Below are positions 17,880 through 25,905 of a DNA stretch of 58,186 bases, one piece after another (the stretch's first letter is position 1; every line of letters begins with the position of its first letter). The stretch is from the NCBI GenBank assembly GCA_020441005.1, contig JAGRNA010000071.1, forward strand, positions 1-58,186, given 5' to 3'. A program made the position numbers and the translations under genes. Source of the stretch: Leptospiraceae bacterium. Lineage in GTDB: Bacteria; Spirochaetota; Leptospiria; Leptospirales; Leptonemataceae. A model generated the notes under the pieces. That model ran no database searches. It saw only the letters and a program-made list of their open reading frames with translations, and was not told the origin of the DNA.

Positions 17880-18829
17880 AGCTCAGGGAGCCTGGATCCT
17901 TGCTCGGATCAGTAGTTCTATTGAGTCTGGCCCCTATCTTTATTAAATCCATTCAAGCCTCGGCCATTTCGATTCTGGTATTTCGTTGTATTCTCGGAGC
18001 GCTGTGTTTATTCCTGTTCGTGACCATCAATCGGGCCTCGACGACTGTTAGTCGGCGTCGACATGTTTTCATGAATAAGCAGCAAAGTGGCACACTGGAA
18101 GGGGGATCGCCGCAAGGACTGAAGCAAGGCTGGTATCTCCTGGCCATCCCTGGCATGGTTCTAGCTGTGCATTGGTACAGCTATTTTTTGGCGCTGCAAA
18201 GCACGACGGTTACCATCGCTGTGTTGACCATGTTCACTTTTCCGGTTTTTACGGCTCTGCTGCAGCCCTTGTTTACCAGTCAAAGGGGTTCGGTTGCCGA
18301 TTGGCTGCTACTTGCCTGGGTAGCTTTCGGACTTTATTTGGTTTTGCCACCTGAACGTAGCTGGTCCGTGCATTGGACCGGAGCTTTGTGGGGCGTATTA
18401 TCTGCCTTTCTGTTTGCAATTCGTAATCTGGTCAGCCAGCGGCAGTTGACCCGTTTCAGTGGATCGCAAATCATGCTGCACCAGCTGTTTTGGGCCGCTT
18501 TGATCTTTTTGCCCTTCGCCAATGATTTTATTGCCATACTAGCCTGGCCCAATATCGGCTGGGCGCTGGCCCTGGCTGTATTCGGAACGGCGCTGGCGCA
18601 CAGTTGGTGGATGCGCAGCCATGCTTCTTACAGCGCTTTGCAGGTCGGACTGGTTTCCACCATCGGCCCGGTGTTGAGTATACTCTGGGCTGCAATCTAC
18701 TTTCAGGAATGGCCCGGAATCCGCAGCCTGATCGGATCTGTGCTGGTATTGTCCGGGGCGGTCCTGGAAATCATCCGCAGCAGCGCTTCCGAAAAGCAGA
18801 CCGGTCTCGAATCTGGTGGCGCTGATTAA
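17876..18829 (+). CDS. EamA/DMT-family transporter
   Basis: 317 residues with ten hydrophobic segments in two similar halves, the layout of the drug/metabolite transporter superfamily. The N-terminal half includes LLSLAPIFIKSIQASAIS and FRCILGALCLFLF. The second half repeats the pattern, ending in a SLIGSVLVLSGAVLEI helix. The start is TTG at 17876, overlapping the previous stop (TTGA); a second TTG at 17897 is possible. Substrate unknown. It ends convergently with the RsmG-SpoU gene, with the two stop codons overlapping by 4 bases, so no separate terminator fits between them. Confidence 0.82.
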   Translation: MKLREPGSLLGSVVLLSLAPIFIKSIQASAISILVFRCILGALCLFLFVTINRASTTVSRRRHVFMNKQQSGTLEGGSPQGLKQGWYLLAIPGMVLAVHWYSYFLALQSTTVTIAVLTMFTFPVFTALLQPLFTSQRGSVADWLLLAWVAFGLYLVLPPERSWSVHWTGALWGVLSAFLFAIRNLVSQRQLTRFSGSQIMLHQLFWAALIFLPFANDFIAILAWPNIGWALALAVFGTALAHSWWMRSHASYSALQVGLVSTIGPVLSILWAAIYFQEWPGIRSLIGSVLVLSGAVLEIIRSSASEKQTGLESGGAD

Positions 18830-20292
18830 TCAAAGTCGGTAACACCGCGGGCTAGTTCATACAGGATAACGGACAGGGCTACGCTGGCATTCAGGGATTC
18901 CACTTCATTTTGCAGGGGAATGCGAATCATTTGTAAATTCTTTTTGGTCGGAACACCGGATCCTTCCAGTCCCACAACCAATGCAGAATTGGCGCTCACC
19001 CGCAGCGCTGCGCTTTCGGCCCCCTTTTGATCCAGGGCAAAAATTGGCATTTTTTGGGCTAGTTGGTCGAGGGCTTGATCCAGGCTAGCTCCGGTTTCAA
19101 GACCCTGGATTTCAAAAAAGCGGGCAAAGAGACTATTACCCGCTGAGGAGCGGATGACCTGGGGCAGGGCCGGATGAGCGGATTCTTTCACCAGCAGTAT
19201 ATCGTTAAAACCGAAGGCCAGGGCGCTGCGGATGGCCGCGCCTAGATTGCCAGGATCTTGCAAGGGCAGCACTAAAAGCGGACTACGGGCCTCAGAGCGG
19301 CTGGCCAGATCCCGGATTGCAGGAGCACGAACAACCAAAAGGGGACCCTTGGTGCCGAATAAATCCAGTTTTCGAAACAGAGCCGGCGTCAAGATGTGCG
19401 ACTTGAGCCCTTGCAGTGGCAACTCATGTTGCACTTCATTGTCCCAAAGCAAATATTGGCAGATTTCGGGCCGGCGGCGCAGCACTTCGGTGATTATTTT
19501 AGTGCCACTGACCAGGCAGAGGTCTGACTTGCGGATGCCACGGGAAGACAAGAGCTGACGACATTGCTTGAATACCGGATTGGCCGCTGACTGAATCCAG
19601 TTATGCAGCCCCTCCTGTGCGGTGCCGGTCTGCCAGACTACCAATCGACGATGATCACTCGAATCTGGCAGTGTATAGCGATGGTCCAATAACAGCTTAC
19701 AACCTGGATAGGCCCGCATGGCGGCAAACTCATCATCACAATTGGGGCCCTTCATAAAAATTAACAGGGCGCCGGGTTGCATATTGCCAATCGAATGTCG
19801 CAGCGTGTCGACCATAGGTTCGACTGCCCTGGTGATGACAGTCGCGGCCCCCAGGTTTTGCCCGGCATGCACCCGGCCGCCAAACACAGTTGTATTTGCC
19901 AGCCGTAGCCGCTCTACACATTGTTGTAAAAACTCGACTCTTTTTTGCCGTCCTTCAGCCAACACGAACGCAATCTCCGGGTGCTGCAGTGCCATTGGTA
20001 TACCCGGAAAGCCTGGCCCGCTGCCGATATCCAGCACGGGACCGCGCCAATCAATATTGTGGCTGTCAAGAATCTTTGAAACGAGCAGACAGTCTACATA
20101 GTGCTTGCGCACCATGCTTTCAAATTTGTGGATGCGAGTAAGATTCAGTTCCGGGTTGCGAGATCGAAGAAACTGATGATACATCCATAATTGCTCCAGG
20201 GCGGCTGCTGGTAGACTTAAATTGGCCGCTGCCAGGCCGGCAGCCAGCTGCGCCTTGTTGTAGCGCGTTTCTTTTTTTTGCTCTGCCGCCAT
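18826..20292 (-). CDS. Fused RsmG-type 16S rRNA methyltransferase and SpoU/TrmH methyltransferase
   Basis: 488 residues, about double a normal RsmG. Residues 1 to ~225 match RsmG/GidB, which makes m7G527 in 16S rRNA: LNLTRIHKFESMVRKHYVDCLL, LDIGSGPGFPGIPMA, ITRAVEPM and FMKGP. Residues ~240-488 match SpoU/TrmH-type 2'-O-methyltransferases of the SPOUT fold: an N-terminal substrate-binding part (TKIITEVLRRRP), then DPGNLGAAIRSALAFGFNDILL, VVGLEGSGVP and the knot segment IPLQNEVESLNASVALSVILYE. Both halves keep their motifs, so both are likely active. No frameshift is needed; it is one continuous frame. Confidence 0.9.
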   Translation of the reverse strand: MAAEQKKETRYNKAQLAAGLAAANLSLPAAALEQLWMYHQFLRSRNPELNLTRIHKFESMVRKHYVDCLLVSKILDSHNIDWRGPVLDIGSGPGFPGIPMALQHPEIAFVLAEGRQKRVEFLQQCVERLRLANTTVFGGRVHAGQNLGAATVITRAVEPMVDTLRHSIGNMQPGALLIFMKGPNCDDEFAAMRAYPGCKLLLDHRYTLPDSSDHRRLVVWQTGTAQEGLHNWIQSAANPVFKQCRQLLSSRGIRKSDLCLVSGTKIITEVLRRRPEICQYLLWDNEVQHELPLQGLKSHILTPALFRKLDLFGTKGPLLVVRAPAIRDLASRSEARSPLLVLPLQDPGNLGAAIRSALAFGFNDILLVKESAHPALPQVIRSSAGNSLFARFFEIQGLETGASLDQALDQLAQKMPIFALDQKGAESAALRVSANSALVVGLEGSGVPTKKNLQMIRIPLQNEVESLNASVALSVILYELARGVTDFD

Positions 20293-20381
20293 CAGTTTTT
20301 CTCAAAAAAAGGTAAATGACCGATAATCAAACTACCGGTCAAGTTTCTGCCTAAGGGGAAATTGACTATTCAATTCAAATC

Positions 20382-21539
20382 ATGTTTGATTGGGTTCATT
20401 ACCAGTTTCCAGCGCGCTTGTACTTCGAGCGCGACTCCACGCACAAAATTGGCACCTTTGTGCGCGAAATTGGCAAACGCGTACTCATACTGGCAATTCA
20501 GAATGAGGTATCCAACCCGGACGAATTGGCGGTAATCAAAACCAGTATTGAAAAGCACACAACCGGGGCGATTCTGTATGATGATATTATCGAACGTCCC
20601 ATGGCTGATGATCTCGATACAGCCTCCTACTTTATCAAGCAATGTAATGCCGATACCATCCTGGCGTATGGCGGTCGGGAAACCTTTCATGCCGCCCGCA
20701 GCCTGGCACTGCTCAGCCAAAATGAGGTTTTTGCGGCCGATATCCAGGATAATCTGCATGCCTTGAAAAAGCCCCCGATTCCAATTGTCTGCGTACCCAA
20801 TGGTCCCTCCATGGGCGAGGAGTGCGTTCCGGTCATGGGTATTAACTTTCAGCGAGAGCGCAATACCTGGTTTAACCGCGATAATCGCTTGTACCCCGGG
20901 ATGGTATTTGTAGACCCGAATGTCAGCGCGAGTTATTCTAACCCCGATATGTCCAGAGCTGGCATTGCCATCATGGCGGCATCCATTGAAACGGCTCTAT
21001 CGCGTTTTGCCAATGAGGTCACCACTTCTATGGCCTTGCGTTCTCTGGAGCTGGTGGCCCGCAACCTGGCCACACTAGTCAATGACGCATCCAACCAGGC
21101 GGCGCGAACCCATGTGAGCATGGCCAGCGTCCTGTGCGGTATGGCGCATTCCAACAGCCAGCTTGGTCTGGGTTACAGTATTGCAATCGCCCTGTCTAAT
21201 GTTTGCGGGCTGCATATCGAAACGGGCATGGGCATCTTGCTGCCGCACATCATGGAATACAATCTGACCACATCAGCCGGTAAGTATGTTCAGATTGCCA
21301 AAGCCCTGGAAGAAGACATAAAAGATATTACTGTCATTGAAGCCGCGATCAAGGCTGTGGAAGGCGTTCGCAAGATTTTTATGGAGCTGAAAATCCCGCA
21401 GCGTTTGTCTGAATTCGAGATTGAAAAGGCAGATTTGCCGATGGTCGCCGACCAGGTCAGCCATCTGCAGTTTACCAAAAACGCGCAGAGAGTACTGGAT
21501 CGCAATGAAATCGAGACGATTTTGATCGCGGCCTATTAA
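20382..21539 (+). CDS. Iron-containing alcohol dehydrogenase homologue, metal site degenerate
   Basis: 385 residues. The overall course (N-terminal dinucleotide-type half, helical C-terminal half) matches the PF00465 iron-ADH family: GKRVLILAIQNE, then a PNGPSMGEE-type turn, then AARTHVSMASVLCGMAHSNSQLGLGY and ILLPHIMEYN. The signature residues are altered. The usual Asp and His in TGMDALTHAIE are both Ala (AGIAIMAASIE). The first His of the GxxHAxAH motif is Tyr and the second Ile (GLGYSIAIAL). The GGGS nucleotide loop reads GGRE. All expected metal ligands seem lost, so it is probably a non-catalytic or repurposed homologue. It stands alone between two minus-strand genes. Confidence 0.72.
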   Translation: MFDWVHYQFPARLYFERDSTHKIGTFVREIGKRVLILAIQNEVSNPDELAVIKTSIEKHTTGAILYDDIIERPMADDLDTASYFIKQCNADTILAYGGRETFHAARSLALLSQNEVFAADIQDNLHALKKPPIPIVCVPNGPSMGEECVPVMGINFQRERNTWFNRDNRLYPGMVFVDPNVSASYSNPDMSRAGIAIMAASIETALSRFANEVTTSMALRSLELVARNLATLVNDASNQAARTHVSMASVLCGMAHSNSQLGLGYSIAIALSNVCGLHIETGMGILLPHIMEYNLTTSAGKYVQIAKALEEDIKDITVIEAAIKAVEGVRKIFMELKIPQRLSEFEIEKADLPMVADQVSHLQFTKNAQRVLDRNEIETILIAAY

Positions 21540-22483
21540 TGCGCTGCTGATCGCGACTGTTCAGACGCAGGCACTGGTATTGAAATTACAATGCGCGTGC
21601 CTTCATTTAAACCAGAGCGAATCCACATGCGGCCCTGCAATTGCTGTGTGTTAAGCCATGCTTTCGTCAACCCAAAGCCACCACCCATGGTTGGCTTATC
21701 CTGCACATTGCTGCCCCGATAGCCGAACTGGACCACCGACTCCAACTCATGCTCGGGGATGCCCCGGCCTGTATCTTCGACGACAATCCGCAGGTTCTGG
21801 CCGTCATTATGAATGCCCGCAGTAATCGAGCCGCCCACCGCAGTATATTTGCGCGCATTGGCGATCAAGTCACGCAGCACATCCTTGAAAACTGCCGGTA
21901 GACAAATACGGTCCGGATCTTCCTCCGGTCCGCTGGCCGCCATATTAATCAGATAATCGCGGCCATAAATGGTCTTGGCGATATTGGTTTGAATCCGGTA
22001 ATTACCCTTGCTGTTTTGCTCTATACCGGCAAAAAAACTGGCAAAATATTCATGAAAAGTACGTTGATTTTCACACAGCCATCTGGATTCATTGCTGATC
22101 CGTTCTTCATATTCGAGTGCACGGCATTTCAAAATGTACAACGCACTTTGCAGGTTTTTAATGCTTTCCTGTGTGTCGACTGCCTGAGCGGCACCCTTAT
22201 TGCTGTTTTGAAATAAAGCTAATTGCTTTTCAATAAATTCAGCAACTTCATTACTGCTAATTCTTTTGACTGCCGCAGCTGGATCGATGCGCAAAGAATC
22301 AGCGAGATCCAGACACAACCCTACAGCGGGTTGCAAGGGTCCGGCTGCACCGTTGACACCAGGATCCATTAGTTGTAACTCTCCGGCAATGACATTCAGA
22401 ATATTGATAAAGCTGTGACAATCCAGCAGATGCTTTTTTTCGGCATCCAGATTGATAGCAGACTGTACTTCGATTTCTTTCAT
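21536..22483 (-). CDS. Sensor-type GHKL ATPase (histidine kinase-like)
   Basis: 315 residues. The C-terminal ~130 residues are a clear HATPase domain: N-box LRDLIANARKYT, G1 box VEDTGRGIP, G2 box GGGFGLTKAW. The N-terminal ~180 residues are helical and contain LDCHSFINILNVIAGELQL near residue 20. Its histidine followed by an Asn fits a dimerisation/phosphotransfer helix of the H-x-x-x-N-x-L sort. No sensor or receiver domain and no membrane segment are present, so it may take its signal from a partner. Its stop overlaps that of the convergent ADH-like gene. It is divergent from flaB. Confidence 0.82.
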   Translation of the reverse strand: MKEIEVQSAINLDAEKKHLLDCHSFINILNVIAGELQLMDPGVNGAAGPLQPAVGLCLDLADSLRIDPAAAVKRISSNEVAEFIEKQLALFQNSNKGAAQAVDTQESIKNLQSALYILKCRALEYEERISNESRWLCENQRTFHEYFASFFAGIEQNSKGNYRIQTNIAKTIYGRDYLINMAASGPEEDPDRICLPAVFKDVLRDLIANARKYTAVGGSITAGIHNDGQNLRIVVEDTGRGIPEHELESVVQFGYRGSNVQDKPTMGGGFGLTKAWLNTQQLQGRMWIRSGLNEGTRIVISIPVPASEQSRSAAH

Positions 22484-22663
22484 TTTGCCAGGCAGCCCCT
22501 GATCAGCTTATACGGTACACAATGCCCGAAAATAAGTTCGTCAAGCCTTTTTGTCGTGCACGGCAGCCTTTAGCCCTCGATATAAAAAAAATCGATTTTG
22601 CTAAAAAAGAAACACAGATAAACCAGCAGACCAAAAACAGCCGGGATGGGAAATCCGAACATT

Positions 22664-22694
22664 TTGTTAGATTTTTTTTACTCGGAACTATAAT
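22664..22694 (+). promoter_or_regulatory. Possible flaB promoter
   Basis: A perfect TATAAT at 22689-22694 has a TTGTTA box at 22664-22669, but the 19-base spacing is long. A flagellar sigma-28 site (TAAA-N15-GCCGATAA) is only poorly matched nearby. The leader to the ATG at 22798 would be about 95 bases. Confidence 0.35.
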
Positions 22695-22751
22695 TATCTC
22701 TGTGCCAAATCCGAAAACTGTATTGTGGGCGGACATCATTCGCGAAACCAC

Positions 22752-22791
22752 CAGGCAAGGATGCCTGTAAAACAAGCAAGTTTCAAGGAGG
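22752..22791 (+). promoter_or_regulatory. flaB leader: strong SD and two CsrA-type sites
   Basis: A hairpin CAGGC (22752-22756), loop AAGGAT, GCCTG (22763-22767) presents GGA in its loop and reads CAAGGATG, matching the core of the CsrA consensus CA(A/G)GGAUG. The second CAAGGA lies in the Shine-Dalgarno sequence AAGGAGG (22785-22791), 6 bases before the ATG. The two GGA triplets are 28 bases apart. This is the layout of CsrA-repressed flagellin leaders; binding is inferred. Confidence 0.55.
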
Positions 22792-22797
22792 AAACTC

Positions 22798-23643
22798 ATG
22801 ATTATCAACCATAACCTGTCTGCGATTAATTCGCATCGGACTCTCAAGTTCCAACACTGGGAAGTGGACAAGAACATGGAGAAACTGTCGTCAGGTATGC
22901 GCATTAACCGTGCTGGTGATGATGCTTCTGGATTGGCTGTATCGGAAAAGATGCGCTCGCAAATCCGGGGTCTACGCCAGGCGGAACGCAACACTGAAGA
23001 CGGAATGTCTCTGATTCAAACCACGGAAGGATATCTGCAAGAAGTAGCTGATATTCTGCAGCGTGTTCGGGTTCTGGCAGTGCAGTCGTCTAACGGCATC
23101 TACACAGCCAATGACCGTCAAATGATTCAGGTGGAAGTATCCCAACTGATCGATGAGGTGAACCGAATTGCGTCACAAGCCGAGTTCAACAAAATGAACC
23201 TGCTGCAAGGCGATTTTGCACGTGGCTCCAGGACTTCTTCCATGTGGTTCCATGTTGGACCGAACCAGCATCAACGCGAGCGAGTCTTTATTGCTACCAT
23301 GACAGCCAGATCTCTGAACCTGGAGAATGCTGATGGAACTCTTTTAACTCTCTCCACCGCGGAGTTCGCGAATGATGCAATAGGCATTCTGGACGACTCG
23401 CTGCACCGTATAAACAAGCAGCGAGCGGATCTGGGCGCCTACTACAATCGCCTGGAGCATGCGGCCAAAGGCTTATTTGTGGCATACGAAAATATGCAAG
23501 CTAGCGAATCACGCATTCGCGACACAGATATGTCCGAAGAGTCGGTTGCTTTTACCAAGAACCAGATTCTGGTTCAAAGCGGCACCTCCATGCTGGCTCA
23601 AGCCAACATGCGTCCGCAATCGGTATTGCAGCTGCTCCGTTAA
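22798..23643 (+). CDS. flaB: Flagellin core protein FlaB
   Basis: 281 residues, typical of spirochaete core flagellins, which lack the variable central domain. The N-terminus reads [16 protein letters not shown], followed by [21 protein letters not shown] and [18 protein letters not shown]. The middle carries [16 protein letters not shown], a segment characteristic of spirochaetal FlaB. The C-terminal helix ends [16 protein letters not shown]...[15 protein letters not shown]. FlaB forms the core of the periplasmic flagellar filament. It is monocistronic with a strong SD, a structured leader and a good terminator. The closest remembered sequence pattern is that of Leptospira FlaB. Confidence 0.97.
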   Translation: MIINHNLSAINSHRTLKFQHWEVDKNMEKLSSGMRINRAGDDASGLAVSEKMRSQIRGLRQAERNTEDGMSLIQTTEGYLQEVADILQRVRVLAVQSSNGIYTANDRQMIQVEVSQLIDEVNRIASQAEFNKMNLLQGDFARGSRTSSMWFHVGPNQHQRERVFIATMTARSLNLENADGTLLTLSTAEFANDAIGILDDSLHRINKQRADLGAYYNRLEHAAKGLFVAYENMQASESRIRDTDMSEESVAFTKNQILVQSGTSMLAQANMRPQSVLQLLR

Positions 23644-23668
23644 TAAAAATTCAGATTGTAGTTTACTG

Positions 23669-23697
23669 GGGAAGGGGTGCAAACTCCTTCCCTTTTT
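23669..23697 (+). terminator. flaB rho-independent terminator
   Basis: A 9-bp stem (23669-23677 with 23684-23692, one G-U pair), loop TGCAAA, followed by TTTTT. It lies 25 bases after the flaB stop. Confidence 0.9.
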
Positions 23698-23822
23698 GCT
23701 TTGGGCCCAGGCCGGCGCAATTTGGTCTCTACAGCGTCGGCCTTTTTAGAAGCGACCACTAGATAAAAGGCAACACGGTTTATTTAATTGATTTCCAGGT
23801 CCGGAACCGGTAGTCAGTCATC

Positions 23823-24554
23823 ATGAAAAGCGTTCTGCAGCTCGGATCCATTGAACTGGGACCAGTTCCGCGTTTGGCTGCCATTCTGGAGCATCCAATG
23901 GACGATGCCGCATTGCTTAATTTGGCCCGGCGCGGGGCCACCGTGCTCGAAATCCGGATTGATTCCTTTGATTCTACCGGGCAGGGTTTGGCTTATCTCA
24001 AAGAGTTAAAGTCCCGTTTTGGGCAGCAGTTCGGTTTATTGGCAACCTGCCGGGAGACGGAGGAGACCAGGCCCGATCGAGCCGCCGTGTTTCAAGCAGC
24101 GGCCGGTATTGCCCATGCAATCGATATTGAATTTGAAAGCCCGGACCGGGAGGCATTGGTGCAAATGGGGCATGCGGCCGGATGCCGTGTTTTTCTTTCC
24201 TCGCACAATTTCGAAAAAACTCCCGCACAAAATGAATTACTGCGCATTCTCGAAGAATCGCGGCGGCTCAATTGCGAGGCTTGCAAGATCGCAGTGTATG
24301 CCAATGATATGCGCGACATGCAGCGCCTGAGTCACTTTCTACTGACGCATTTCGATGATCATTTGATTACCATAGCAATGGGTCCCAATGGACTATCTTC
24401 CAGAATCATGCATCCTGTGCTTGGGTCACTGGTAAGCTACGGTTATCTGGAGAAACCCAATGCACCGGGTCAATTGTCCCTGGATGAATTGCACGAAACG
24501 ATGATGAAGTTTCATCCGGGTTATGCCCAGGATTACGCAAACCGTTTCCCATAG
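23823..24554 (+). CDS. aroD: Type I 3-dehydroquinate dehydratase
   Basis: 243 residues, normal for type I (AroD) enzymes that dehydrate 3-dehydroquinate in the shikimate pathway through a Schiff base. Visible motifs are VLEIRIDSFD (substrate-binding Glu and Arg), ATCRETEE, IDIEFE, the catalytic His in LSSHNFEKTP, the Schiff-base Lys in ACKIAVYAND and the substrate Arg in MGPNGLSSRIMHPVLGS. All active-site residues are in place. It stands alone after flaB, with a start ATG at 23823. Confidence 0.93.
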   Translation: MKSVLQLGSIELGPVPRLAAILEHPMDDAALLNLARRGATVLEIRIDSFDSTGQGLAYLKELKSRFGQQFGLLATCRETEETRPDRAAVFQAAAGIAHAIDIEFESPDREALVQMGHAAGCRVFLSSHNFEKTPAQNELLRILEESRRLNCEACKIAVYANDMRDMQRLSHFLLTHFDDHLITIAMGPNGLSSRIMHPVLGSLVSYGYLEKPNAPGQLSLDELHETMMKFHPGYAQDYANRFP

Positions 24555-24591
24555 GCACGCCAGGATAGATAACCAGCCGAATTGTGGGCGA

Positions 24592-24966
24592 CTAATCGTA
24601 ACTGCGGGTTAAAGTCCACAAACTGGAAGCAATCACTAGCTCAGCCGTTACCACAATCAATCGGCCCAGCATGGCATCAAAAGAGGCCGGCCAGGCTTTG
24701 AAAATGAATTGTGACAATGCCAGGCGCACCAGCCAGATGACAAGCACCGCTATGGTCACTTTGAAAAGTGTGTCCCGGCTGCTCAGCCAAAAACCGGCGA
24801 GAAGCAAGAGACCACACAAAACTTCAATGACACCAAAGACTACTTCCAGATTATATTTTCTGTAGCCTAATGAAAAAACAGATTCGTCTATTTGAGGCAG
24901 GATACCAGCCAGTCCCAGGCAGATAAAAAAAATGGCTGTGCTGATTCGCAAAATCTGGACGCGCAT
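24592..24966 (-). CDS. Small integral membrane protein, DoxX-like
   Basis: 124 residues with four hydrophobic segments (about 5-25, 45-62, 70-88, 100-118). The layout and a loop with FGVIEVLCGLLLLAGFW recall the DoxX/SURF4-like four-helix family. The second half has a charged RxxLSQFIFKAW loop. No catalytic motif is visible and the function is unknown. It is convergent with aroD (37-base gap) and divergent from the membrane protein at 25054. Confidence 0.55.
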   Translation of the reverse strand: MRVQILRISTAIFFICLGLAGILPQIDESVFSLGYRKYNLEVVFGVIEVLCGLLLLAGFWLSSRDTLFKVTIAVLVIWLVRLALSQFIFKAWPASFDAMLGRLIVVTAELVIASSLWTLTRSYD

Positions 24967-25053
24967 AATAAGACTCCTGCAGCCTAATGGGAAGCCAGTC
25001 CGACAGGTGTCAAGTGATCATTAGCAAGGGCCGCTTTTTTCGGAGCCAGACTC

Positions 25054-25902
25054 ATGCTCAGACGAATTGACAAATTATGGTGTCTAGCGCAAGTTCTAAG
25101 CCTGGATGTTGTCCTGGCGGCGCTAAGCCTGCTGTTTTTTGTGAGCCGACTTTTACAACAACCGCTGCAACCCTTATACTATCTCAGCCTGGCATTGGCT
25201 GTCTGGATTATTTACATTGGCGATCACTTTCTGGACGCTCTGCACTTTTCAGGACAGATTGCAGTCCCGCGCTACCATTTCTTCCAGCAGCACCGTATAC
25301 TGTGGTTCGGTTTGTTGATGTTTGTGGCCAGCGCTCTGGTCAGCCTTGTAACCTGTTATCTGCCCTCGCGGCTCTTGATTGCCGGAATGGGTATGGCCGC
25401 TATTGCGGCAACCCATCTTTTCATTGCCTTTCGTTGGCGTCGCTGGCCCTGGTTAAAAGAACTGGCGGTAGCGCTGATATTCAGCACCGGTATTATTTTA
25501 GGTCCCTGGAGCAAATTCGAATTCGGTTTCCACCGGCCGATTTTGGCCATCTGGCTGCATATTTTTCTGGCATCCTGGTCCAACCTGATCAGTTTTGCGA
25601 TTTTTGAGCGCTCCCTGGATCGACGCCAGTCTGCCTGGTCGCAGGTGCTTTGGTTAGGCTTGCCGATCAATCGTTGTCTGGTTATGATACTCAGTACGAC
25701 AAATACAGTGCTTTGCATTGCGCTCGTTTTCATCCTGGAAATTCAGCCCCTCTCGACACTGGTTTTTTTACCGGTTACCTTTGGCGGTGCGCTTTTGCCG
25801 GCAGCGATGCTTTTGAATTATGTGTTTTGGAAAAGGCAGCAGCGCTACAGACGATTTGCAGATCTTGTGTTTTTGCTTTATATCCTGGCGGCCTTGTTTT
25901 AA
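25054..25902 (+). CDS. Polytopic membrane protein, possibly UbiA-like
   Basis: 282 residues with about eight hydrophobic helices. The second helix ends in YIGDHFLDALH, which is placed like the first Asp-rich motif of UbiA prenyltransferases (NDxxDxxxD) but lacks part of it. A later loop FAIFERSLDRRQS could be a remnant of the second motif. If it belongs to UbiA it is a divergent and perhaps inactive member. It ends 4 bases before the convergent unknown gene at 25906. Confidence 0.45.
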   Translation: MLRRIDKLWCLAQVLSLDVVLAALSLLFFVSRLLQQPLQPLYYLSLALAVWIIYIGDHFLDALHFSGQIAVPRYHFFQQHRILWFGLLMFVASALVSLVTCYLPSRLLIAGMGMAAIAATHLFIAFRWRRWPWLKELAVALIFSTGIILGPWSKFEFGFHRPILAIWLHIFLASWSNLISFAIFERSLDRRQSAWSQVLWLGLPINRCLVMILSTTNTVLCIALVFILEIQPLSTLVFLPVTFGGALLPAAMLLNYVFWKRQQRYRRFADLVFLLYILAALF

Positions 25903-25905
25903 GAG

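Noticed and set aside
22625-22660. Sigma-28 flagellar promoter for flaB
   Set aside because: A TAAA followed by GCCGGGAT is seen but the spacing (17) and the second box both deviate from consensus.
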